Origin: Platynereis dumerilii
Lineage: Eukaryota > Annelida > Polychaeta > Phyllodocida > Nereididae
Assembly (NCBI GenBank): GCA_026936325.1
Contig: JAPTHN010000038.1
Coordinates: forward strand, 3,156,452 to 3,220,451
Direction of reading: 5' to 3'
DNA: 64,000 bases
This document shows positions 11,980 through 26,900 of this stretch, one piece after another. Position numbers and translations under genes: made by a program. How positions within the stretch are numbered: the first letter of the stretch is position 1; every line of letters starts with the position of its first letter. Below the pieces are notes generated by a model that worked only from the letters and a program-made list of their open reading frames with translations, did not search any database and was not told where the DNA came from.

Positions 11980-14900
11980 CCTATCTATCTAACTATCTAA
12001 CTATCTATATTTGTCTATATATCTCCCTTCCTTTCATGCTTCCTTCTTTCCTTCATTCCTTCCTTCTTTCCTTCCTTCCTTACTTCATTCCTTCCTCCCT
12101 TCTTTCATTCCTTTCTCCTTCTCTTCTTTTATTGGTTTAAGCTTTTTAATGAATTTGTAAACTATCCCCCTGGCTGGCACTTGGCAGCTGCCATCACTGC
12201 AGCAGAACATTTAAAATTCGCGGGAAAAATGTACATTTTAGTTTAGGAAATAAAAATTTATTGTCACAGAAGTTGACCAAAAGTTGATGGAAGCAAGATA
12301 ATATTCTATTCAGACTGCATGCCAAGTTTTAATGACATAGGTGAAACAGCACGACCAGGGCAGTTGTCATAAGTTTTCCTGAAACTCCTCTCGTAATACA
12401 GGCTGCAAGCAGCTGTAAAAACAGTTGTGTGCTTGTAACGTCATAGCAGCCTTATGGGATATAAATGGGCATAAATGGCCCAATAGGCAGTAAGCTGGGG
12501 ATGCACATAAATGTCCCTTTAGTCCAGTAAGGGTTAATAAGATAGTAAAATACCCAATTTAACTTGAATGGTCATGGCCTTTTACTTACATTTGAAAACC
12601 AATGATGTTACAAAAATGAAAAGCCCACAAATTACCCTCATCCCTGTGTCATATTACTTCGAATGTTACATTTTCTGGACATTTGATTAGAACAATGCCA
12701 AATTCATTATGTCAGTTTACAGGGACCAACCTACGGTATACATGTACTTCAAAATAGTTAGAATTGATGCATATACCTCAAGATTAGGATCATACACGGC
12801 CGATATTTCCTTGTAGGATCCATCCGGAAGCTGGTTCTGGGCAAGCCATTTCGTCATGTTGTTGAGCAATTCAGTGGGAATGTAGAGTTCTTCGTTCCAT
12901 TGGGATGCTGCTGCTTCATGCAACCAACGGAGCCCAAAATAAGTCACCCTGAATTGAAATGAGACTTCGCTGTTTGTATTTGTTTCTCTGACAATTGCGA
13001 ATATAAGGTAAATCTGTGTAATTTTATGTAAATAAATAAATTATATTGTTTACCAAATACTTGGCTTGTCCAATCCGGTTACTCTGAATAACTTCATCCC
13101 TCCATCCGGGTGAAGGAATACGTAAATCTGTGCAAGAACTGAAAAAGTAATAATTAAGGATCAATTACACCAATGGAGTTTAGAACTTTAATCACTTAAT
13201 GAAATACGAGTTCAAGAAATACAAAAATCAGTGAAATATCAAAGTCTTTTGTTCATCTGTTGATCTTTCAACAGGAAATGACATTGATGGCTAGTAGAGC
13301 ATGAAGCTAAAGAAAAGAAACATATTTGTTGAAAGGAAAGCAATCACCCTTCAAAGTTCAAACTGTCAAAACATCAAGCTTAATACGCCTTTTGAGGAAC
13401 TACCACAAGTGTAAAACAGCCACCCTACAAAAAGTAAGCCTGTGGGACTGGAAATGGAAAAAATATCTATTCACAATACACCCCTCCCCTCTGCTGCTGC
13501 AAATACATTATATGTGTATAGACAAACCAGATCTCATGAACTCCATGGCAGTGGCAGCCTGGTCATATTCAAGGGCATTGACAGATTCCAGGTATTTCAT
13601 CGTTTGTAGATTGAACGCAAAATCGCTGATGAAGCCGTCGGCACTGTCGTGGGTGAGGCCAGATGCATCCTCGCTGCTCCAATGAGTGTCGTAAAAACCA
13701 GGAGATACAATATCACCTGATTTTAAAAGAAATTGCCATTTATTTATCACTACAATTCAGGAAATTTGGGAAAGGTGCCAGTCACTGAGATTAATTCCTA
13801 TTTATCTTAATACACAATTCATAATATGGTATTGATTAGTACAGTTATTTCACACAATTACTAGCAATTTACTATAATCTTGTTGTTTCAATTAAATTAT
13901 TTCCTCACAAATCGGTTGGCAAAACATGTTGATACCAAGTATAATTTTAGGGGCAGATAAGGCAATATTGTTATGGCTTTGGTGCTTTTGAGTTCATTGC
14001 AGATACAGATAAGTTTAATTGCAAAACAGATATTATCATAATTTCAAGCCAGAAAATGATCTTTTCTACGGCCAGCGGGGTAACCAAAACCCTACTCTAA
14101 TGTCCTCCGTGCTGCTCTTTAAAAGTAAATTTGCTAATTTGGCTTACACTGCAAAGAATTAAGGATATCAGATTGAAAATTTACCAGTGCTATCTGTAAC
14201 ACTAAATATTGTTGAAGTATTTTTACTTTAAGGAAAACTTAATTGTTCTTTTTATGAAAAATGGACTCACCAAATACATTAACTGCAGTGGACTCAGATC
14301 CTGGCACATAGCGATGGTATGGTTCATCGGGATGGTAGAACTGCTCAGGGATCACAATTTCCATGTCCGGGATCATAACTGACCCCTCGTTAACTAGATC
14401 AATTAAGTAGGGTGTGTATTCCTCACAGGCAATTCCATCATACTGAAATTAAACATTTTAGCATTATCAATAGACATGACCTAGAGTCATACACTCTAAA
14501 AAAATTAGGATAAAATAGTTTTTTTTTGCAATACCAGTTGGTTTTTTGCACAGAATTTTGATTTTCCAAAAAACCATCAGCAATCATGACAATGAAGCTG
14601 CTCAGGTATTTGCACGAACCATAATCGGCATGACATAAAGGACAAGCCAAAAAAACAATCAGGATTTTTATGTGAGTTTTATTTCTGAAAGTGCTTCTTA
14701 CCTCAATGGCCATGTTGCAGGACACCACATCCCGGTCGTAAAATGTGAAGCCGGTCACAGTCACTTCCACTTCTCCTGTTGGGTGAACTGGCCACACAGG
14801 GAAGTGCAGGTATTTTATTGTCCATGGCTCCATCTGACAAAAAACACAAGGCATAATAAACACACAACACTGAATTATAACTGAAGGACCATAAAAAGAC

Positions 14901-17900
14901 TTTCCCAATTCGTTCCAGGTCACCTTCAGGAGATTCTATAAATCGTTTTGTAACTGGGTTGTAATGAGGTCACATGATGGCGGTATAAAGAAATGCGAAG
15001 AATATTCATATGAATTTAACAAATTTCTTGAAGGTCACTGCATGCATTGGTTACGCATGTCTGATATTAACTGCTTTAAAACGCCAATAAGATGTTGTAT
15101 ATATCTCAATCCATCAATAAATTTCAATGAATTGGTTAATCATACTTCAGACTTCGACTTTAAACTTTTTATTTGCTTTTCCCACAGCGCAGATGAATAA
15201 TGTGTAAGGGAGGGAGGGATCTTTAAGACAGATTGCTGTCGCTGTCAAGATCCCCCCTTTTGTGTCTCAGAGAGAACCATGCCAATATCCTGGTATAATC
15301 ATTAAATGAAACACTCACATAGACCATAACTTGGATATCTCCAGCTCTCATTTCAGGAGCGTATGAACTGGCGTACCCATGGTCGTCGACTTGCACTACT
15401 TTGTAGTCTGGAGACCCGTGCAACATGGCAAGAACCTACAAAAATAATTATTAATGTACCAGAAGAAACATGGGTAAGTGCTTGGCATGTTTAATCTTTC
15501 TCCTGATGTAGAACAGGAAGATTTTTAAAAAGTTGCTGAAATTACCTCAACTGTTTCATCCTGGTTATTAAAAATGGTCACTCGCACTCCCACTTGCTCT
15601 CCTCTGCGGATTGTTGAAGGACATTCAAACTTCATCCAGAACCTCCGTGTCGTGTCATACTGAATGGGAAGAATGTAGAATGTTCACAAGATGGACTACT
15701 GTAACAATGAAGTTTGCGTTACTCCATATCATCAACATTTTGCCAACTATTACTGGGCTACCTGTACACTACACGTATATGTACTACATATTAATACGGA
15801 TGATGCATTCTCCAGCAATAAGTAAGCGATTTGATGGTGAACATGATAGAAATATAACGGGAGGTTCAACAATGCAACTAAGAACGTAGATATGATTCAG
15901 AAATAATAGTGGTTTATTTTGTACTAGACCTTGTTTCTGGAGAAAATGCGCCATGTGGAGAAACCGCCACCATCAAAATGAGAGCAAAAATTTGTCATGA
16001 CACTTTGATTTTTTCATCCATTACGAGAATAAATGGCATTTGTTAAAACCACTGAAAACAGTTTGAAATTTTACCAAAATGTAATCCGAAACAATAGTAA
16101 GGCCTTCTGTTGGATGGATGGCGAAACCTCCAATTGCAAACGTCTGGGTTGATTTAGGAATGTCAATTTTAATTTCTGCTTGTCCATTTGGTCTGAAAAG
16201 ATAAATGCGAACAATGAAATGTGTCCAGTTTCAGTTCCAGATTTTCCTTTATAATAAGCCTGTTAGTCTTGGACTAATTGGAAAATTACTAGCAATCTTA
16301 CTTAATCCACTGCTGCTTGAACAAAAAGCTGGCATCCTCATAATGTCTCACTGAAGCCTTTAAGCCATTCAAGATTGGTGGCCTTCTCTTGATAGGACTA
16401 TCCAAGTCACCTGAAACAAACAACATGGATATGTAGGCCTAATAGTGTTGGACATTCACTGAGGCATACTGAAAGCGACAAGATATATTATAGAGTGAAG
16501 AACGATGTTTTTCAGTTTCAATTAAAGGCAGTCCTGAGGAAAGTTTCATATGAAAATTGAAATGATGAGGCAGAACTATCATAATGATACCCCTAACAGG
16601 AATAAAAAAAGCTTCTATTTCAACTGATGCAAAGTATTTTACAGTACAGAGCAGCTACATAGCTTAACTTATAATAACCAAAAAAATTGAGTACTAACGA
16701 GATATTTCTTGCTCATGCAAGATATACAGTTTCCTCTAATTTATTCCTTGATATTGCGTGTGTATTAAATGTATATACTTACAATCAAGCTCATCGTATC
16801 CATCAATGCAGTCAAGCACCGAGTCGCATCTCTTGGCAATCTCGTAGCACTGGCCACTCGGACAACGGCCGAGTCCAAGCGTCAAGTTGCACTGGGCATC
16901 TTGCAAATCTGAAAGGGAGCAGAAATGATTAGTGTCTGCTTACCATATTTCTTGTATCAGATCTGAAATAAATACTAATGCAACACTCCATAATAATAAT
17001 TATACATCAGTTAACGCTTGTTCATCCCCAGTTTAATGAAAATGAAGTTTTAAACGGTTCAACAAAAATAAGTCTCCCCTTTACAAAAACTTGAATACCA
17101 CTTTTCCGATTTCTGAAAAAAAATTCCAAAAGGTGCTCAAACTCCACTCAAATTATTTCTAATGTCACCCAAGGAACCTAAACTGTGAAAAGGTTACAAA
17201 AGAAGTCCTCAATTTTCCAGTACGTATGATTGAGAAACAAATTTTCTCCAGTATCATGATGAAGCATTCCCCAGCTGGTGGCTCCCCCTCTTGGTCAAAT
17301 TGTTCATATTCATTGGAAAAGCCACAGATTTTTTAAAAATGGGCAGGCTCACTTGAAGGCTGCTGGCTCAGCCAGGAATAATGCCACTAAACTAAAAATA
17401 CACATATTTAGGGTTAATATAAAGCCTAAAATTCAATACAACTTTCATAAAAATTGGAGAAGGAGCCTTTGAGATATTCAACTTTATTTAAAGGGGGACT
17501 AATTTTTATTGAACTGTTTACTAGTGTTTAGAAGTGCAGAAGCTATCCTTACCGGGCACATCGGTTATATTCATATCGGTAAAGACGACCAGGCCGGAGG
17601 TCTGAAATCAAATGACTTTATTTAAGTGTCTGTGAAAAGTTTCTCGGTTTTTTTTCTTCTGAAATATGTAGTTTTTGGTATGCTTGAAGAACAGGCATGA
17701 CTTACATTAAATGTTTGGATGGCATCCATACCATTGGTTTGGCTGGTAAATCTGTCTGTCGTTTCGTGGACAAAGCTGTCATGGTGCCAAACCTTGTGGA
17801 AGGGCATGTCTGTTCCTTCCCCATATTCCATCAGGTCGTACAAAATCTGCAAAATCATAATGCTGAAGGGTATATTTAAGCTTATATAGTGACTATGGCA

Positions 17901-20900
17901 CCAATTTTGATAGGTAGGAGGCTGGTAATAACTTTTAATGTGTGTTTTGTAAATAAGGAACATGACGTAAATTATAAATTATCAAGAGTTCTCATGAACA
18001 TTAAAATAGATGGATATTGAAATTTCACCTTTCAAGGGAAAATAAACAAACACATATTTCAGATGCCCCAAATAGTATTTGAAAGAAAAGTTATGCATGA
18101 CTTACATCATCAACTGTTAGGAAAGCTTGGAGACCCCTCTTCAGGAAATTGTACTGATACCCAGTAACGACCATGGTTCCTCCTCCGAAACTCCTGCCCA
18201 CCAATTCGATAGTGTTCCTGTGGAAGTCTTTGCCTTGGTTGAGGGACAGGCTTGCCTTGAAACGGGTTTAATGTTGATTATTTATGTATAATGTCAAAAA
18301 TTAAATATGGCTCTTGTTTAGGGTGTCCCATTTTTCGAAAAGTTTTTTGGATCAAGCTCCTCTTGGGCTCAGTTGTGCTCCTATATGTACAAAGTCCCTA
18401 CACCAAATTTCAGCCAAATCCATTAAGGGTTAGACCCCCCCCTACCACCATCTTTGTAGGGCCCTTTGAGGGACCCGAAAACGACCATTTTCGAGCATAA
18501 ATGGGGCTATTTTCCTGCCTGAAATAATTTGATCCTACTGAAACTGGTCAATTAGGGGTTTTTTGAGGGTGCTGAGTTCACCTATGATGATAATGAATCA
18601 CTCAGAGGTCAAGATGATGTCATAACATGCAATAATTCGTCATTTTAGCCCTCGGATCCCCAAAATTGGCTGTTTTTTAGCATGAAAAGTAGCTATTTTC
18701 CTACCTGAAATCAGTTTATGCCTCTGAAACTCTTCAAGTAGGGGTTTCTGAGGGAGATGAGTTCACTTACGATGATAATGAATCACCCAGAAGTCAATAC
18801 GACTTCATAACTTTGCAGGGTTTCCGATAGTGATTTTACACTGAACGACAAATTCAATAATACTCAAGTTTTAGTCATTACTGGACATGAGTGAGTCATT
18901 TTACATTAAGTGATTTCAATTACAGGAGGAAGTTTCAAAATTTAACATTTGCAAAAGGTCAGCTTTTCAATGCTGATGATAGGTTTCAAATGTATGTAAA
19001 TGCGCAAATCTCCATAAGAGATATGAAAGACACTGGCAGTTTATTAACAAAGCTTTGGTTACCAATTAAAGGCAAATTTTAAGAAATTAAATTTAAATAA
19101 ATTTGTGCAGCTCATGTGCAATAATATCATCATGGCTAAATTTAGCTCATGGAATTTTACTCAATCCAAAAAAAAAACAACTAAAAATATTAATTCTATC
19201 CAGACACGCTGAATGCCCAGTCAATGCTATCCTCATTTTTGGACAACCTTTTTACATCAACAGTAAGGCCAACCAATTTCTTGTCATGTTGAGATTCTGA
19301 AATAGTTACTGTAGTCATGATGAAGGTTTAAGGAAAGACTCAGGTTGAACACCATTATTGCCTGGAACTTGGGGAAGGACATCCCTTCCTGGATCAAATG
19401 CATCAGTTTGAGGGATTCTGTTCAGATGTTGTTCAATAACTTGCCAAACATCTGGCTGCAGTAGACTGTTGAAAAGGCTGAGCAAAACCACAAGATTCAT
19501 CAGGTACCATAGATGATTCAAAATTAAAGATTTTACTTCATAGGCAACCGGACCCTGATCACCTGAAAATACATTTTGTTGTGGTTCTAAAGCTTAGACA
19601 CAATAGGAAGGTCACTGAAGCAGAGAACTAAATGTTGATGTGAAGATTATCACCTCATACATGCAGTTGCACATGGCTTGCCAAAGCTGAGAATATATTT
19701 GTTGTGCTGGCGAAAGTAAAGGAAAAATGAATGAAGAGAGAAGAGAATAGCTCCATTTCGAGACATCAAGCGTACCTGACAGAGCTTTTGGTTGTGCTTA
19801 GCCTTTTTCACAGTCCACTGCAGCCAGATGTTATACATCTATTGAACATGTTGTTGAACAACAGCTGAACATACTTCCTCATACTGATAAACTTGAGCAG
19901 CAAAGCCTGTCCTTACCAGTGTTTCAGGTGATGACGACCATTGACTTGAGTCTTTCATGAAAACTTCTTCATTGCTACTATTTGAGCATCTCCACATGAC
20001 AAGAAATTGGCTAGCCTTGCCACAAAAAATTTCAAAAACTGAAACAATATGCAGCCATACTATGCAGCCATCTCAACATCATCATATGCATTGTTATTGC
20101 AACTGATTCAGCCAAGAACGAGTTCCAAGATGATTCATATGTGGCTATGGATGACACTTTGTTTTCATTATTAACAAATTGACTTGTTGTCTATATTTGC
20201 ACTGAATGAAGATGCCTCTATTCAAGAAGCTCAAGGAGGACATGGCATATGGTAAACCAAAACTAAATCTGCACTTAATTCTGTGATGACAATTCGCGTT
20301 CATGATAATATTCTTACGGAACAAGTGTGTTCAGTGCTCTATCCTCAGAATTTTGTAAAAATAGGTAACCAAAATATGTTATAGTAAGCTGCCAAATGAA
20401 ATCATGCACCTTCAAGAAAATTTATCAATCGTTATTAGCATTCACGTGTCGGAACTGTATCATCAACATTAAAAAGATGACCCTTTGCAAATATTAAATT
20501 CCCAACCTACTTCCTCTAAATGAAATCAGTTACTGTATAATGAAATGCTCATGTCCAGAAATGTCTAAAACATGATATTGTTGTTTTGTGGCAATCCACT
20601 GTCACAAGTCATACCAAAGCACCAATTTTGAGTAACCTGAGTTCTAATTCATCAATTATAGAATGTTATGAAGTCATCTTGACCTCTGTGTGATTCATTA
20701 TCATGAACTCAGCTCCCTCCAAAACCCATAATTGACCAGTTTCAGTGTGGCATAAACTGATTTCAGGCAGGAAAATAGCTACTTTTATGCTCAAAAACAG
20801 CCAATTTTGGGGATCCGAGGGCTAAAATGACGAATTATTGCATGTTATGACATTATCTTGACCTCTGGGTGATTCATTATCATCATAGGTGAACTCAGCA

Positions 20901-23900
20901 CCCTCAAAAACCCCTAATTGACCAGTTTCAGTAGGATCAAATTATTTCAGGCAGGAAAATAGCCCCATTTATGCTCGAAAATGGTCGTTTTTGGGTCCCT
21001 CAAAGGGCCCTACAAAGATGGTGGTAGGGGGGGGTCTAACCCTTAATGGATTTGGCTGAAATTTGGTGTAGGGACTTTGTACATATAGGAGCACAACTGA
21101 GCCCAAGAGGAGCTTGATCCGAAAAACTTTTCGAAAAATGGGACACCCTACTCTTGTTTTCTTAAAATTCGGCATGCCGACCAGTCAAATTTAGATGCTA
21201 TCATCTCTCAGATGCGGGTAGAGATGTTTGGTTACGCAGAAGACGATTTGGACTTTTCCTGAATTGGTGTCTTCAGAACTTGTATAAGGGACCGTTCAGA
21301 ATTTATGACTCGGGGGGGTGGGAGTTTTGGCCGAGGGGGTACTAACTTTTGACACGTGTTTCAAGGGGGGGTACTAATTTTTGATAAGATGTCCAAAGGG
21401 GGGGTGAGAAAATTTAACAAAACATATATGAAATAAAACACGCATACACTTAGTTTATTCACGCTTTTTTACGTGCAAAAGTCCGCGAATATGTGCACGT
21501 GACCGTCCACGGGGCACATCTATGAAAATGTATGTGTGTATTGCTTTGTATGTCGAGGGTGGGTACTAAAAATATGCATGAAACCTAGGGGTGGAGTACT
21601 AAAAAACGCATGAATCGCAAGGGGTTGGTATCAATTTTTGACGGTAAGTTCCGGCAAAGCTCCCGCCCCCCCCCCCAGTCATAAATTCTGAACGGTCCCT
21701 AATGCAAAGTTTTTGCTGCATCTCATATAGGATCTTGTGAAATATGATCTTAATACTTTTTAAAAAATCTATTTCTAGTCAATAAATAAGATAATTACCC
21801 CGGACAGCCTCATATCCTTGACAGGGAACGTCAAGGAGTCAGTGACCACAACTCCTTGAATGACGGCGTAAGCAACCAATCTCGCATGAGGGGTCATCTG
21901 ACGAGACACGGCCACGCTGAAGGTCTTCTGGGTGCCAGACATCCTGATGCTACTGCCTAACAACACGTTCCCCCTGGCTGTTATCTGGAAAAATAGTGAG
22001 AATTATAGACTAGCATTTGAACTTGCTGAATCATGAAGTCTACCAGTTGATTAACTTGATGTAAAAAACCACATCGGTTACTCAAAACAGATTCCTAATT
22101 TTTTGGTATTTTTTTTATGTAGGCCTATCATATTCATGTTAATATTGTATTAGAAATATCATGAATCTGTTTGGAGTAACCTTAGTGATTTTTTAAATTG
22201 TTGATAAATTAATAATTTTTTGGGGTTACTTGCAGTGCTCACAAAGTAAAACTTCTGACCATGTATGGTTCTATTTCCATCTTTTGAGCTTATCTAGTGG
22301 TAACTGCAAAAAGTGATAGTACAGATTGGCTTACCACATACTGTATTTCATCTGTCATGAAGTTGGTTTTGATGGTGAAAACCATGTAACGATCGACCTA
22401 ATTTGAAGAAATAGACAGACTTATAAGAACGACATATATATATATATAATCCTAAATAATTTTTTTAATATTACTATTATTACAGAAGCGTAACGAAAAT
22501 TCAGAAAATCAAAATAATCAGTGAAGTTATTACTCGAATTCTGTGGCTCTTTAAATACCAATATTTAATTAAATAGCTGAATTTTGACCAACCTGTGGTT
22601 CTTCGGTGGATGTAGTGAGAGTCATAAAATGATCATTTCTATTGTGATGCCTGAAAAATCTAATTTCTCGTGTCCCGTCCAGTGAAGATTGGTGGGATGC
22701 CTAAAATCACATTGAAAGGTAAAACAGTCTGTATGTTACGTACATGTGCGCATTATCGCATATTAAGGGCATTTTATGAACACATAGCGTAACAATATTA
22801 CTTACACGTATTATGATAATTTCATTGTCCTTCCCTGGCATGACCTCGTATCTGACTATTCCGTTGTCCGGAATGATGACTTTATCTTCTGGATCAGAAT
22901 CAGCTCGACCCCCGACTCTAGTCACATGGATCATCAGTTGACGATAGAAGAATCCCCGGTAAGGAGAACCGTCTGATCTGCTGACTGCAAACTGTTAAAT
23001 AAATAATAAATAAATAATAAATACTTTATTATTCATGCCAGGCACGAAACTTGTCTTGTACAATCACACATTCACACATCATACACATCCAGTCATACAA
23101 ATTACATCATACAATTGAAAACATACAACCACACTTATACAGTCCTGGACAAAAGACTTGTCGCATCTAAATGTTATTGACAAAACTGTTCATAACTTGA
23201 CTTGTGTCTGACTGATTTTGGCAAGATATGGCTTAAATGAAAGCCAAAAGCTTCTGCAACTTGCTTATATTGCAAAAATAAAGTTTCAACCTACTCTGAA
23301 TATTCTTGAAATTAATAATAAGAGTCTGTCACAAAAGTGCTTGGACAAAAGTCTTGTCGCATATATAACTTTATGCTGAAAATTCGTTTTAATGAATAGT
23401 GAAACTGCAAAAAGGATGCAAAAATGTTGGATAATGTAGTCATGGTGTAATTGAATGTAAAAATATCACTTCACGTGGATTCCTGACCTTTGTAGAAAAT
23501 ATCCATGGGGTTTGGGTAAAATATCAAAATTTTATGAGTAAAAATCATCAAGGATGGCAGATAATGCAGGAAAATATCATCAAAAGTTCCTAAATATCCT
23601 TCAGAATGATCTTCCCTACCTCCTGTCCCATTTCGGTGGGCATTGGATGAGGGTACATAATTTCAGGAGATGGAGCAGATGCGAAGGGAGCTGCATAATT
23701 GGTCGAAAAATCAACATAACGGCCAAATTGGCACTGATATATTCCAATGATCATTATTTGGGCCTGCATTTGATGATGCTTGTGATAGAGAATATTTATA
23801 TGACCTTTGTTGGGGATCAATTTGTACTTTTTGCACATGGATGGTACTTCTAGGTGACACAGGCCGAGCTGCACAGTGATTAATTTTTCAATTTTTTTAT

Positions 23901-26900
23901 CCAAAACAACATTATAACAGCACAAAAGTTGCACCAATAATGCAAATGTTCTGTTAAAGCATACATGAATGCAATTTATCCAGACTTGACTGAAATTGAC
24001 CACGATAATGAAAAACAAAAATACTGTCTCCAAGGAAGAAATTGATCGAGATGGCAAGGGTACAATATAATTAACAGTAGCATTAGACAAGAACAAATTT
24101 TAGTCCTAAATTATTGTAAACCACTGCTATGGTGAGGCTTTGAAGTCAAATGGCTTAGTTTGTACAAGTGCAGCCCTCACTTCAATTTTTCTTGTTAACG
24201 TGGCATGTACCATTTTACCTGCTCTCACACCGGGAATGCTATAATCTCAATTTCCATGATCCCATGTCCTCCAAATTAAGGTGGAAGGCAGGGAAGACAA
24301 CTCCAAAGAATATTTCTGAATTTTAGAAAGCATTGGTCTGTATTTATATCACTTTTGACAATCATTATTGATACTGTGTTGATATTTCACATGAGTCCTC
24401 GTGGAACCCCATGGATATTTTTCTACAAGATCATTAAGTTGAACAAAGTTACTTTTTTTTATTCTCCTACATCATGACTAAATGCTCTGACAATTTTTCA
24501 TCATTCTAGCAATTTCACAATTATTTAAGACAATTTTTCAGCTTAACTTCTTGCATGCGACAGGACTTTTGTCCAGGCACATTTTGAACACAATGTCAAT
24601 ATTAATTTCTATGATATTCAGATTGAGACAAAACTTTATTTTCGCAATATAAGCATATCGTAGAAGGACTTGGCTTTCATTTGAGCCATTACTCATTAAA
24701 ATCTGTCCAGTATAAGTCAAATTATTGACAATTGTATTCGCGACATGTGCTAGCGACAGAACTTTTGTCCAGGACTGTACACATACGCATTAATAGAAGT
24801 CATTTCGTTATTGAAACGTGTGTGGTATTCAAATTAAATGTCCATTTGTCTGAAGGTTATTCCCATATTTAAGCAAAATGTATACACTCACCAGCAAAAG
24901 AAACGCAGCACTAGATTTTGGCTTATAATTTTGCAAAGAATTTTTTTTAGACAAAACAAATTATATGGTATTGATCCATACATCAATAAATGTCTTTGTG
25001 CTCATCTACAGAGATCTCTAAGCAGACCATTTTTCACTAGGCCTACTGTGAAACAAAATTTTACCAGTCTATCAAACAGTCCTGACCCGGCAGAAGGAAA
25101 CTTAAGTAATATTTCTTTAATTATATAAACGGTGCAACAAAAATAAGTCTCCCTTTACAAAAACTTGAATATCTCAAAAAAACCTTTTCCGATTTGTAGG
25201 CCTGCATATTTAAATTATGCCTGTGTAATTTTAGCACGATTGCTTCATTTTTCTCTGAGCCAGCCGACCCTGAGTGTACCTACCACTCTTTTGAAAAATT
25301 TGAAGTTTTGACTTTTCCAAAAAATTTTTTCCAAAAGGTGCTCAAACTCCACTCAAATTACATCACTCAAGGAATATAAACTGTGAAATGGTTACACAAG
25401 AAGTCCTCGAGTGTCCACTAAATATGATTGAGAAACAAAAACCTGTATCATGATGAAGTATGCCCCAGTAGATGGCTCCCCCGCTTAGTCAAATTGTTCA
25501 TATCCATTAGAAAGGCAACAGATTTTTGAAAACAGGGGTAGGCTCACTCGAAGGCTTCTGCAGATCTGGCTAAGCCAGGAATAATGCAACAAATATACAA
25601 ATACACACATTTAGGGGCGATATACAGGCCTATAATTCAATCCAACTTTCATAAAAATCAAAGAAGGAATCTTTGAGATATTCAAGTTGATTTAAAGGGG
25701 CACTTATTTTTGTTGAACTGTTTATATAAGAAGAAACAAAGTCAATTAATGCAATAATTGGGATACGGTAAACAATGTTTGGGACACCATCCTTGTAAAG
25801 AAGCTCAGAAAAGAATTTTCGCATATTTTGACAGAAGTGGGGATTTTTAGTGACCCTTGTTTGTGACACTATTTCGAGTGTTATGCCATGTCATATTCCA
25901 TTGGATTAAGAGCAAAATAAATAGCAGGTTTTAGTAGGTAAAGATAGATGGGGGTCAAAAAATGAGTTTTTATTTATAAGACATTTAAAATTTATTTTAA
26001 AAATTTAAAGAAAAATCTTGGACTGGAATGTTCAAGAATGTGAAGTTGGCCAAGTAGCACACATGTCAAACCTCTTTATTTTCAATTTCTTTATAGATCT
26101 GTCAAAGGAAAAACTGTAGTGTTTTGGTAAAACATCAAGGGCCGATTTCACCAACATACCTAAGACCAGGCTGAAGGTTAAACCTTTTAAAAATAGTTCG
26201 CTTGCTGGGAAGTGCTGTCATTTGATCACTAAAATACCAAGTCTTGAGCTAACACTTGCTAAATTCTGTTAGTGAAATCAGGCCCATGCATGGTTCCGAC
26301 AAAACTGCCCAAATCTACACTGTAAAGCCAGCTGCGTTACCATTAAAACAACAGCGCATGCCCGTAAAACAACAGTTTTTTTGTAAAATGGCACTTTTTC
26401 GTATTCATTATGGTATATCTGCTTCAGGGGCTCAACTAGGTTGTGGGGCCCGTAGGATCAGAAAGGCTGCGGGCCCCTACCCGCGCCATCGGACGTCATT
26501 TAGTAGGGCTGATCATCGGTTGAAAATTTTTGTTGGTTTATTGGACAAATCTTATAATATTATTCTTGTTTCAGCTAATATATCATAGGCTGTTGCCTGT
26601 CTGATTTATGTGAAATTAGGTACCAGAGTAGACTGAGAAGTATGTACTCAATTAAAGCCCCCAGATTTCACTAATGTGCCCACACTTGTAACAGCATGCA
26701 AGACTCAGTCAGACTCAGACACAGTTTATCATGCCAATTTAATATTTCGTTATTAGTACATTTCATCCAAATAAATTCACCGCCATCTATACACTAAACA
26801 TCCCAGCCACTGACACCATACAGAATAAGCAGGCCCATAACTACACTATTCCAGATTCCACAGGATGTTACCAAAAAAAAAAATTCCCTGCACTGTACAG

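Noticed and set aside
10621-12125. CRISPR-like periodic arrays
   Set aside because: These are 4-bp microsatellites with no spacers.
14438-14923. 161-codon minus-strand open frame
   Set aside because: It is exon 23 plus readthrough of intron sequence on both sides. Only 14702-14833 is supported by splice sites and family similarity.
23590-24096. 168-codon minus-strand open frame
   Set aside because: It lies in the Tc1/mariner-type element and reads as low-information antisense. No transposase motif is present.
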